The notes beneath the pieces were generated by a model that had not been told where the DNA came from, made no database searches, and worked only from the letters and a program-made list of their open reading frames with translations. The position numbers and the translations under genes were made by a program. This document shows, piece by piece, positions 37,525 through 45,073 of a stretch of 64,000 nucleotides of DNA (its first letter is position 1; each line of letters starts with the position of its first letter). The stretch comes from Methylocystis sp. MJC1 (GTDB lineage: Bacteria; Pseudomonadota; Alphaproteobacteria; Rhizobiales; Beijerinckiaceae): assembly GCF_026427715.1 (NCBI RefSeq), contig NZ_CP107558.1:347001-411000 (forward strand), in the 5' to 3' direction.

Positions 37525-39156
37525 ATGCAGGGCGTCGAGGTCATGGAAGCCCCCGCGCCGACGGTTGCGCGCATCCCCGCCGATAAACCGCTCCTGCGTT
37601 TCATCACCTGCGGCTCGGTCGACGACGGCAAGTCGACGCTGATTGGTCGCCTGCTTTACGACGCCAATCTCGCGCTGGACGACCTCATCGCGGCGCTCGA
37701 AGCCGACTCCAAGAAGCATGGCACGCAGGGCGACGATCTCGATTTCGCGCTGCTCGTCGACGGCCTCGCGGCGGAGCGCGAGCAGGGCATCACCATCGAC
37801 GTCGCCTATCGCTATTTCGCGACCGACAAGCGCAAGTTCATCGTCGCCGACACGCCCGGCCACGAGCAATATACCCGCAATATGGCGGTCGGCTCCTCGG
37901 TCGCCGATCTCGCCATTCTGCTCGTCGACGCCCGCAAGGGCATTCTGCCGCAGACACGCCGCCACAGCGTCATTAACTCCATGTTCGGCGTGCGCCATGT
38001 GGTCGTCGCCGTCAACAAGATGGACCTCGTCGACTACAGCGAGGACGTATTTCGCGGGATCGTGGCGGATTTCCACGAATTCGCGAAGAATCTCCACTTC
38101 GCCTCGATCTATGTCGTGCCGCTTGTCGCCAAGGACGGCGACAATCTCGTTTGTGCGAGCAAAAATATGCCCTGGCACGACGGGCCGCCGCTCCTGACCT
38201 ATCTCGAAGGCGTCGCGGTCGAAGACGTTATGCGCATCGCGCCCTTCCGCATGCCGGTGCAATGGGTCAATCGCCCGAATCTCGATTTCCGCGGCTTTTC
38301 TGGCTTCATCAGCGGCGGCAATATCCGCCCCGGCGACATTGTGCGCATCCTCCCCTCCGGGCGGGACACGCGCGTCTCGCGCGTCGTCACCTATGACGGC
38401 GATCTCGAGAGCGGCGTATCGGGCCAGTCGGTGACGATCACACTCGCGGAGGAAATCGACTGCTCGCGCGGCGATCTGTTGAGCTCGCCGGTCTCCCCGG
38501 CGCGGGTTGGCGACAGGCTGGAGGCGAAGCTCCTTTGGCTTGTGCGTGAGCCGCTGACAGCCGGCAAGAGCTATCTGCTCAAGATCGGGACGAAGGCGAC
38601 GCCCGCGGTCATCAACGTCGTGCAGTCGCGCATCGAGATCGAGACCGGGCTCGCGACGCCGCTTGGCGGGGGCGAGACTCTCGCCTTCAACGAGATTGGA
38701 GAAGCGCAACTTTCGCTCGAGACGGTCGTCGCTTGCGATCCCTATGTGGAAAACCGCGAGACCGGCGGTTTTATCCTCATCGACCGCGTCACCAATGAGA
38801 CGGTCGCGGTCGGAATGGTGAAGGATGTTTCGGCCTCCAGCCGCCGTGTGGCGGCGCCTTTGACGGACGTCAGCTATGCGTCAATGGAGGGCGTCGCGCT
38901 CGATCAAGAGACCTTGCTGTCGACCCCCAAGCGCAGTCTGCTGAAGGCGGCCTCCTGGCTGGTTCCGGTGAGCTTGGTGAGCTTCGTCGTCGCCAACGCC
39001 TTTTTGGGCGACGCCGTTCTGTCGCTCGAGATCGCCGGCACACAAACGATAGCGGTCTTTGCGCTGTCGTATTTACATGACCGCTTTTGGACGCGCTCGA
39101 CCTTCGGTCTGGAGAGCCAAGAGCGTCCGAGCCGGGTGGACGATCCGGGGATTTGA
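37525..39156 (+). CDS. cysN: Sulfate adenylyltransferase subunit 1 fused to a DUF2061-like membrane domain
   Basis: 543 residues. The GTPase subunit drives APS synthesis by CysD through GTP hydrolysis. G motifs are GSVDDGKSTL, DTPGHEQYTRNM and NKMDL, followed by the EF-Tu-like beta-barrel domains to about residue 460. In place of the APS kinase domain found in CysNC/NodQ, the last ~75 residues are hydrophobic. They begin KRSLLKAASWLVPVSLVSF, continue to SYLHDRFW, and match the DUF2061 membrane-protein pattern. This may anchor the sulfurylase to the inner membrane. The start may be 37525 or the in-frame ATG at 37543. Confidence 0.93.
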   Translation: MQGVEVMEAPAPTVARIPADKPLLRFITCGSVDDGKSTLIGRLLYDANLALDDLIAALEADSKKHGTQGDDLDFALLVDGLAAEREQGITIDVAYRYFATDKRKFIVADTPGHEQYTRNMAVGSSVADLAILLVDARKGILPQTRRHSVINSMFGVRHVVVAVNKMDLVDYSEDVFRGIVADFHEFAKNLHFASIYVVPLVAKDGDNLVCASKNMPWHDGPPLLTYLEGVAVEDVMRIAPFRMPVQWVNRPNLDFRGFSGFISGGNIRPGDIVRILPSGRDTRVSRVVTYDGDLESGVSGQSVTITLAEEIDCSRGDLLSSPVSPARVGDRLEAKLLWLVREPLTAGKSYLLKIGTKATPAVINVVQSRIEIETGLATPLGGGETLAFNEIGEAQLSLETVVACDPYVENRETGGFILIDRVTNETVAVGMVKDVSASSRRVAAPLTDVSYASMEGVALDQETLLSTPKRSLLKAASWLVPVSLVSFVVANAFLGDAVLSLEIAGTQTIAVFALSYLHDRFWTRSTFGLESQERPSRVDDPGI

Positions 39157-39191
39157 GTCGGGGCGCTACGCGCCATGCCGGCTTTGCCTTC

Positions 39192-39728
39192 TTATGAGGG
39201 CTGGGGACGGTCGCGCAGCCAAAGCTCGAAGCAGGAGTGCGCCCTCTCGGCCCAAAACTCGGGCGATCCCTCCCGCGTGACGCGCACATGGTAATGTTGC
39301 GGGGGCACGAAAACGCGATTGGTGTCCGCAAAGCGCCCTTCGTCGATGCGGTCGACCCACACCACGAATGCCGGCCCAAAAGCCTTGCGAGTTTGCGGCG
39401 TCGGGCACACGAAGTCCGCAACGGCGATATGTCCCGCCTCGGTCACTCGATCACACAGCCAGCCCATGCGCCGGGCCTGCTCGAGACGGTCTTCGAGAGA
39501 AAATCCGAGTTCCTTGTTCAGGTTTTGGCGGACAGCATCGGCGTTGAAATGGACCGCCTTGAGCCTCGGGACGAGGACTTGCGCCAATGTGGTTTTGCCG
39601 GCGCCGGGAAGCCCCATGATGAGGATCTTTCCGGCGAAAAACGACTGGCTTCCTTGGCGAGTCTCGATGCGCTCTCCGGCGCTTTTGAGGTTCTTAAGCT
39701 TATCAAGTGGATTGGAATCGGTTTTCAT
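39192..39728 (-). CDS. APS-kinase-like P-loop kinase
   Basis: 178 residues from the ATG at 39728. The P-loop GLPGAGKTT is at 39-47. It is followed by the run HFNADAVRQNLNKELGFS, then EDRLEQARRMG and VADFVCPTPQTRKAF, which parallel the APS kinase blocks (DGDxVRxxLNxxLGFS, DRxENIRRxG, AFxSPxxxxR). So it is a stand-alone CysC-type kinase. Some acceptor-site residues differ, so the substrate may not be APS. It converges with cysN, 35 bases apart, and is not in the operon. The annotation as generic AAA/P-loop kinase would also be defensible. Confidence 0.78.
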   Translation of the reverse strand: MKTDSNPLDKLKNLKSAGERIETRQGSQSFFAGKILIMGLPGAGKTTLAQVLVPRLKAVHFNADAVRQNLNKELGFSLEDRLEQARRMGWLCDRVTEAGHIAVADFVCPTPQTRKAFGPAFVVWVDRIDEGRFADTNRVFVPPQHYHVRVTREGSPEFWAERAHSCFELWLRDRPQPS

Positions 39729-40162
39729 CCAAGCGGTCTCTCTTTGACCGCGGCTTAGCAATCCTTTGACGCGCCGCAAGTCATGATTCACCCCCCGAGC
39801 GCTCCAAGACAGACCTTCAAAGCTTCGTCCAATAGGCGGCTTATTGTCAATCAATCCGGCGCGGGGCGCCGGATTTGCCGCAGCAGGGAAAAGGCGGCCG
39901 CCTTGTCCTGCCGTCGCATCCGGCATGATCCGCGCCTCTCGCTCACCGGGCTATTTTCTTGCAGCCGAGCGCCTTAATCCGTATCTGAGCGCAAAACCGC
40001 CGCTTTACCCGTCGAGAGGCGGGCTCCTTATCCCGCTTCGGAGCCGCTCGGAATGGGGTATAAGACCGGCGCATCTTTCCGAGATCTCTCCGTCCCCCGA
40101 CGCCAAGGCGGCATTCGCGCAGTATCGATAGCGCCGAGCCGAGGGACAGCGTAGGAGCCATT
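39729..40162. other. Divergent intergenic region between the APS-kinase-like and nitroreductase genes
   Basis: No gene can be supported. A TATAAG -10 element at 40059-40064, with a weak TTC-rich -35 about 17 bases upstream, is a candidate promoter for the nitroreductase gene, giving a leader of about 90 bases. The rest shows nothing recognisable. Confidence 0.4.
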
Positions 40163-41011
40163 ATGAACAAGCCCGTAAGCCCGGATCATTTCGACGCGCC
40201 CGCCGCGGCCATGTTCGAGCGCTATCGCCGCGCCGATTCGCCGAAGCTGGCGATCTGGAACGACACGCTCGAACTCCTTCTCGCGCATCGCTCGCATCGC
40301 AATTATCTCGATCAGCCGCTGCCGCCCGGTGCGCTCGAAACCATCGCTGCGGCGGCGCAGTCCGCGTCGACCTCCTCCAACCTGCAGGTCTGGAGCGTCG
40401 TCGCCGTCGAGGACGAGGAACGCAAGAATCGCCTCGCCGACCTCGCAGGCGGCCAGCAGCATATTCGCGACTGCAAGCTCCTGTTGATCTGGCTTTGCGA
40501 CCTCGCGCGGCTCGAAAATCTCGGCAAGGAGAGAGGCCGCGACGCGGCGGCGCTCCACTATCTCGAAATCTTCATGACCGGCGTGGTGGACGCCGCGCTC
40601 GCCGCGCAAAATGCGGTGGTCGCGCTCGAATCCATCGGGCTTGGCTGCTGCTATATCGGCGCCATGCGCAACAAGCCGGAGGAGGTTGCGAAAGAGCTGA
40701 ACCTGCCGCCCAACGTCTTCGCGGTCTTCGGCATGACCGTCGGCGTCCCTGACCCGGCCGCAAACGCCGGCGTCAAGCCGCGTCTGGGTCAGGCGGCGGT
40801 GCTGCACCGCGAGCAATATCAGTGGGGCGACGCGCAACGCGAGGCGATCGAGACGCTCGATACGGTCTTCAAGGACTTCCAGAAGGAGCAGGGACTGCCT
40901 GAGCAGGGCTGGATTCGGCAGGTGCTTTCGCGCGTGCGCGGGACCGATGCGATGAGCGGGCGAGATCGTCTCCGCGAGGCTCTGAAGGCGCTCGGCTTCG
41001 AATTGCGTTAA
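40163..41011 (+). CDS. NfsA-like NADPH-dependent nitroreductase
   Basis: 282 residues of the FMN-dependent nitroreductase superfamily, nearest to the oxygen-insensitive NfsA/FRP type. The FMN-binding block HRSHRNYLDQPL begins near residue 45, SASTSSNLQVWS follows, and ALESIGLGCCYIGAMRN is the second cofactor block. GVPDPAANAGVKPRL is also typical. It reduces nitro compounds, quinones or flavins; the substrate in vivo is unknown. GGAG precedes the ATG. Confidence 0.92.
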   Translation: MNKPVSPDHFDAPAAAMFERYRRADSPKLAIWNDTLELLLAHRSHRNYLDQPLPPGALETIAAAAQSASTSSNLQVWSVVAVEDEERKNRLADLAGGQQHIRDCKLLLIWLCDLARLENLGKERGRDAAALHYLEIFMTGVVDAALAAQNAVVALESIGLGCCYIGAMRNKPEEVAKELNLPPNVFAVFGMTVGVPDPAANAGVKPRLGQAAVLHREQYQWGDAQREAIETLDTVFKDFQKEQGLPEQGWIRQVLSRVRGTDAMSGRDRLREALKALGFELR

Positions 41012-41068
41012 ACCGACCACGACATTGGCGAGGGCGGCTTCTCGCTTCCTCCAGCGACAGGCGCTCTT

Positions 41069-42376
41069 GTGACCCTTACCCTCGACAGACCCGCGGCAAT
41101 TTCAGTCGACGGCGACCGCGTGGTCGCCAAAGTGGCCTGGCGGCTGGTGCCGCTTCTCGCCGCGGGTTTCTTCGTCTCCTATCTCGATCGGGTAAACGTC
41201 GGCTTCGCCGCGCTCACCATGAACAAGGAATTGGGCTTCACGCCCGAGTTCTACGGTTGGGCGGCGGGCGTCTTTTTCATCGGCTATTGCCTCCTTGAGG
41301 CGCCGAGCAATTACGTCCTGCACCGCGTCGGCGCGCGGCTATGGCTCGCGCGCATCATGGTGAGCTGGGGCGTCATCGCCGCCGCCACAGCTTTCATCTG
41401 GAACGAGGACAGCTTCGTTGTTCTCCGCTTGCTCTTGGGCGCGGCGGAGGCCGGCTTTCCGCCAGGCGTCATTCTTTATCTCACTTATTGGGTTCCCGCC
41501 GCGCAGCGCGCGCGCATTCTGGCGGGCTTCCTGATCGCCGTGCCGCTCGGTAGCGCGATCGGTTCGCCGATCTCGGGCGTGATCCTCTCGACCATGGACG
41601 GCGTCGCGGGCATGTCTGGTTGGCGCTGGCTCTATTTTCTGGAGGCGTTGCCGTCGATCGCGCTCGGCTTTGTCTGCCTCTTTTATCTTCCCGATCGTAT
41701 CGCCGACGCCAAATGGCTCGCCCCGAACGAGCGCCGCTGGTTAGAGGCCGCGCTGGCGCGCGAGGCGCCGGCGCATGAAGAGAATTACTGGCGGGCGCTG
41801 GTCGACCCTCGCATTCTGATTATGGGGGTCGCCTATTTCGGGCTGGTTCTCGCGCTTTATGGGCTGAGCTTCTGGCTGCCGCAGATCATCAAGGGCTTCG
41901 GCGCGAGCATCCTCGCCGCGGGCTTCCTCGTCGCCATTCCCCATGGCTGCGCCGCCGTGGCGATGCTGCTTTGGAGCCGCTGGTCGGATCGGCGAGGCGA
42001 GACGATCGCCCACACGGCGATCGCCGCGATCCTGGCGAGCGTCGGCCTTGCATGCGCGGCCTATGCGCCGACGCCTGTTTTGGCGATGGTCGCGCTGACT
42101 GTCGCGGCTGTGGGGTCCGTCGCGACGCTGCCGACCTTCTGGAGCTTCTGCACATTGGCGATGGGCGCGACCGATGCGGTTGTGGGCGTCGCGCTGATCA
42201 ACTCCATCGGCAATCTCTCGGGGCTGGCGGGGCCTTATTTCATGGGTGTCGTCAAAAGCGCCACGGGTGAATTCTCAGACGCCCTGCTGGCCCTTGCTAT
42301 GGGCCCGCTGCTCGGGGCGGCGATAATCTGGCGGATTGGGCGAGCTTCGTATCGCGGCGGCGCCACCGATACGTAA
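41069..42376 (+). CDS. MFS transporter, anion:cation symporter type
   Basis: 435 residues with about 12 membrane segments from a GTG start. The signature SYLDRVNVGFAALTMNKELGF after segment 1 and GAAEAGFPPGVILYLTYWVP mark the ACS family (tartrate, glucarate or phthalate-type carriers). A large cytoplasmic loop around residues 195-240 separates the halves. It probably imports an organic anion with protons. The substrate cannot be told from sequence, and no matching catabolic gene is adjacent. Confidence 0.92.
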   Translation: MTLTLDRPAAISVDGDRVVAKVAWRLVPLLAAGFFVSYLDRVNVGFAALTMNKELGFTPEFYGWAAGVFFIGYCLLEAPSNYVLHRVGARLWLARIMVSWGVIAAATAFIWNEDSFVVLRLLLGAAEAGFPPGVILYLTYWVPAAQRARILAGFLIAVPLGSAIGSPISGVILSTMDGVAGMSGWRWLYFLEALPSIALGFVCLFYLPDRIADAKWLAPNERRWLEAALAREAPAHEENYWRALVDPRILIMGVAYFGLVLALYGLSFWLPQIIKGFGASILAAGFLVAIPHGCAAVAMLLWSRWSDRRGETIAHTAIAAILASVGLACAAYAPTPVLAMVALTVAAVGSVATLPTFWSFCTLAMGATDAVVGVALINSIGNLSGLAGPYFMGVVKSATGEFSDALLALAMGPLLGAAIIWRIGRASYRGGATDT

Positions 42377-42418
42377 TTCCTCCCTGGGAGGGGCTAAGGG
42401 AGTCACATACCTTGGGGG

Positions 42419-42459
42419 CGTCATGGCCGGGCTTGTCCTGGACAAGCCCGGCCATGACG
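42419..42459. terminator. Perfect 20-bp palindrome between convergent genes
   Basis: The arms 42419-42438 and 42440-42459 are perfectly complementary around a single base; their core is GGCCGGGCTTGTCC. It lies between the convergent MFS and ABC-F genes and can form a very stable hairpin in either transcript. The wording resembles dispersed palindromes common in Hyphomicrobiales genomes, so it may be a repeat used as a terminator. Confidence 0.75.
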
Positions 42460-42479
42460 GGACGCGATCAAGGTAAGGC

Positions 42480-44294
42480 CTACCCCTCGATCTCCTCGCG
42501 TTTGATTTCGAGCTCCAGCCATTGCTCCTCGGCTGCGGTGAGCTCGTTCTCCACCGCAGCAAACATCTCGCTCGCCTTCGCAAATCTCCCCGGGTCCTTC
42601 GCATAAAGCTCAGGATCGTCGAGCAGCGCCTGCAACTTTGTGCGCTTGACCTTCAGCTCCTCCATTTTGGCGGGCAAGGTCGCCAGCGCATGCTGCTCCT
42701 TGAAGGAGAGTTTCGCTTTTGCGGGCTGCCTTTCGGTGGGCTTTTCTTTAACCGCCCTCTCTTTCGGCGCCTCGCGCATTTCGGCGCCGCGGGCCTCGAC
42801 GCCCTTGCCGCGCTGCGCAACCATATCGCTGTAGCCGCCGGCGTATTCGACCCAGCGGCCGGCTCCGTCGCTCATCAACACGCTCGTCGCAATGCGGTCG
42901 AGAAAGTCGCGGTCGTGCGAGACGACGATCAGCGTGCCGGGGTAATCGGCGAGCATCTCTTCCAGAAGATCGAGCGTCTCCAGGTCGAGATCGTTGGTAG
43001 GTTCGTCGAGCACGAGAAGGTTGGAGGGCTTCGTAAGGGCGCGCGCAAGCATGAGGCGGCCGCGTTCGCCGCCGGAGAGCTTGCCGATCGGCGTCCTCGC
43101 CTGCTCGGGCTTGAAGAGGAAGTCCTTCATATAGCCGACGACATGGCGCCGTTCGCCATTGATCTCGACCATGTCTGAGCCGCCGCCGGTAAGCGCGTCC
43201 TGCAGGGTGGTGTCCGGCTTGAGGCTGGCGCGGCTCTGGTCGAGCGTCGCCATTTCCAGTCCGGCGCCGAGCCGCACCTTGCCGCTGTCAGGCGGCAGAC
43301 CCCCGGTCAACAGGTTGATGAGCGTCGTCTTGCCCGCGCCATTGGCGCCGACGACGCCGAGCCGGTCGCCGCGCAGGATGCGCGTCGTGAAATTCTCGAC
43401 GATCACGCGCTCGCCGTAGCTCTTGCTGATCTTGACCGCCTCGATGACGAGCTTGCCGGAGACATTGGCCTCGCTCGCCTCAAGCTTCACCTCGCCCGTT
43501 GGCATGACGCGGTTTCGGTGCTCGGCGCGCAGCGTATGCAGCCCCGCGAGACGCTTGACGTTGCGCTTGCGCCGTCCTGAGACGCCATGGCGCAGCCAAT
43601 GTTCCTCATTGGCGATCTTACGCTCGAGCTTATGAGCCTGCTTTTCTTCCTCCTCCAGCTCGCGGTCGCGCCAGGCCTCGAATTCCTTGAAGCCGCGCGC
43701 GAGATGTCGCGCCTGGCCGCGGTCGATCCACAAGGTCTCGCGCGTCAAATCCTGCAGGAAGCGGCGGTCGTGGCTGATGATGACCATCGCCGAGCGCAGG
43801 GAGCCGAGCTTTTCTTCGAGCCAGAGGATCGTCGGCAGGTCGAGATGGTTCGTCGGCTCGTCGAGCAGGAGAATGTCTGGCTCGGGCGCGAGCACGCGGG
43901 CGAGCGCGGCGCGGCGCGCTTCGCCGCCCGAAAGTTTTGACGGGTCTTCCTCGCCCGTGAGGCCAAGCTCGAGGAGGAGCGCGCTTGCGACATGCGGATC
44001 GTCGAGCGGCCCGAGCCCCGCCTCGACATAGGCGGCGGTGGTTTTGAACCTGGAGAAGTCCGGCTCCTGCGGCAAATAGCGCAGCGAGGCGCCCGGCTGC
44101 AGGAAGCGCGTTCCCGCGTCTGCTTCCAATTCGCCGGCCGCGATCTTCAGAAGCGTCGATTTGCCCGAGCCGTTGCGCCCGACGAGGCAGATGCGCGCGC
44201 CCGCCGCGACCGACAATTCGACCCCTTCCAGAAGCGGCTTGCCGCCGAGGGTGAGCATGACGCCCTGAAGGGCGAGAAGGGGAGGGGGAGCCAT
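42480..44294 (-). CDS. ABC-F family ATPase (Uup-like)
   Basis: 604 residues from the ATG at 44294. Two ABC cassettes are joined by a linker. The first has Walker A GRNGSGKST, signature LSGGEARRAALARVL and Walker B ILLLDEPTNHLD. The second has GANGAGKTT, LSGGERGRLMLARAL and LLVLDEPTNDLD. The C-terminal ~90 residues form a charged coiled coil (FKEQHALATLPAKMEELKVK), as in Uup. There are no membrane segments, as expected for ABC-F proteins, which act on ribosomes or DNA junctions. A large hairpin lies 155 bases upstream. Confidence 0.93.
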   Translation of the reverse strand: MAPPPLLALQGVMLTLGGKPLLEGVELSVAAGARICLVGRNGSGKSTLLKIAAGELEADAGTRFLQPGASLRYLPQEPDFSRFKTTAAYVEAGLGPLDDPHVASALLLELGLTGEEDPSKLSGGEARRAALARVLAPEPDILLLDEPTNHLDLPTILWLEEKLGSLRSAMVIISHDRRFLQDLTRETLWIDRGQARHLARGFKEFEAWRDRELEEEEKQAHKLERKIANEEHWLRHGVSGRRKRNVKRLAGLHTLRAEHRNRVMPTGEVKLEASEANVSGKLVIEAVKISKSYGERVIVENFTTRILRGDRLGVVGANGAGKTTLINLLTGGLPPDSGKVRLGAGLEMATLDQSRASLKPDTTLQDALTGGGSDMVEINGERRHVVGYMKDFLFKPEQARTPIGKLSGGERGRLMLARALTKPSNLLVLDEPTNDLDLETLDLLEEMLADYPGTLIVVSHDRDFLDRIATSVLMSDGAGRWVEYAGGYSDMVAQRGKGVEARGAEMREAPKERAVKEKPTERQPAKAKLSFKEQHALATLPAKMEELKVKRTKLQALLDDPELYAKDPGRFAKASEMFAAVENELTAAEEQWLELEIKREEIEG

Positions 44295-44449
44295 TGCGCG
44301 AACCGGATGTTGCCTCTGCGGGAGAGGCTTTTTCCACCGGCGCGCGGCATTTGTCACGAATTTACTCAGGCGTAGGTGCGGGGCCCAGCGTCATTGGCAG
44401 GTTTTTTGCGCAAAAGCGTCGTGCTGTTTGGCGGGGAATTCCCGAAGAA

Positions 44450-44491
44450 CCTAATCAACCATTCTGGCAAGCCAACGAATGGTTGATCAGG
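44450..44491. other. Long near-perfect hairpin upstream of the ABC-F gene
   Basis: CCTAATCAACCATTC (44450-44464) pairs with GAATGGTTGATCAGG (44477-44491), with one mismatch in 15. The loop itself contains TGGC-AA-GCCA, so the whole 42 bases can fold into one extended stem. It lies between the stop of the 77-residue gene at 44534 and the ABC-F start at 44294, both on the minus strand. It may end transcription of the small gene or act as leader structure for the ABC-F gene. Confidence 0.7.
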
Positions 44492-44533
44492 CCCGAGTGT
44501 TGGGGAACTTAAGCTCAGCGCGTCGCTTGCTCT

Positions 44534-44767
44534 TCAAGCCGCCATCTTGAGCGTTTGGGGAGGTTCTTCGGCGTCTGGCGTCGAGGAGCCGTTCTCCTCG
44601 GATGGCTTCCTCCAGGTGCAAATCAGCCGACCCGTCGCCGGATCACGCGACCAGACGCTGATAAGCCGCTCGCGGCGGAAGACGGGAATGTGCTCCTCGC
44701 GGAAGCCCAGGACAACAGCGCCCTTTGCAACTGGGCGCGACGAAAAGATTTTAATGAGCTTGTTCAT
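44534..44767 (-). CDS. Hypothetical protein, 77 aa
   Basis: I do not recognise this family. The ATG is preceded by AAGGAGATGAGCA, one of the clearest ribosome-binding sites in the window, which supports it strongly. The protein is basic in its first half (MNKLIKIFSSRPVAKGAVVLGF), has an even mix of strands and loops including VWSRDPATGRLICTW, and ends in an acidic, Ser/Pro-rich tail. There is no signal or membrane segment. It precedes the ABC-F gene on the same strand, with a hairpin between. Confidence 0.72.
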   Translation of the reverse strand: MNKLIKIFSSRPVAKGAVVLGFREEHIPVFRRERLISVWSRDPATGRLICTWRKPSEENGSSTPDAEEPPQTLKMAA

Positions 44768-45073
44768 TGCTCATCTCCTTGGCCGTTTTGAAGGGCACGG
44801 CCCGGAGCATGAGCGGCAGGCAGGAGCTTTAGGCTCTTACAACGCCTCTCACGCGGCCCCCGAGACCGCGCCGATGGATGTCGATTTTCCATGGCGTCGT
44901 TCGCGCAGACGAGGCTGCGGGCGCGTCGCCGAAGCTGCTACTGCCCATTTGTCTTTCTTGGGTTGTGGAAGAGGCGACGGGCATGCGCCCGCCGTCTTCG
45001 CGCGATATGGTTCTAACTGGCGGAGCTGTCAAGCGGAAAGCAGATTGCCGCAAGCTCTGACGTGATGCGGTCT
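44768..45073. other. Intergenic region upstream of the 77-aa gene
   Basis: About 300 bases without a supportable gene. Frames on both strands are short and Arg/Ser-rich, as expected by chance in GC-rich DNA, and have no ribosome-binding site. It should contain the promoter of the 77-residue gene and the 3' end of the L,D-transpeptidase transcript. Confidence 0.4.

Noticed and set aside
36357..38709. Long minus-strand frames opposite cysD and cysN
   Set aside because: Low-complexity Asp/Arg/His-rich translations, shadows of real genes with clear motifs.
44829..45053. Possible small gene upstream of the 77-residue gene
   Set aside because: Arg/Ser/Thr-rich chance composition and no ribosome-binding site.
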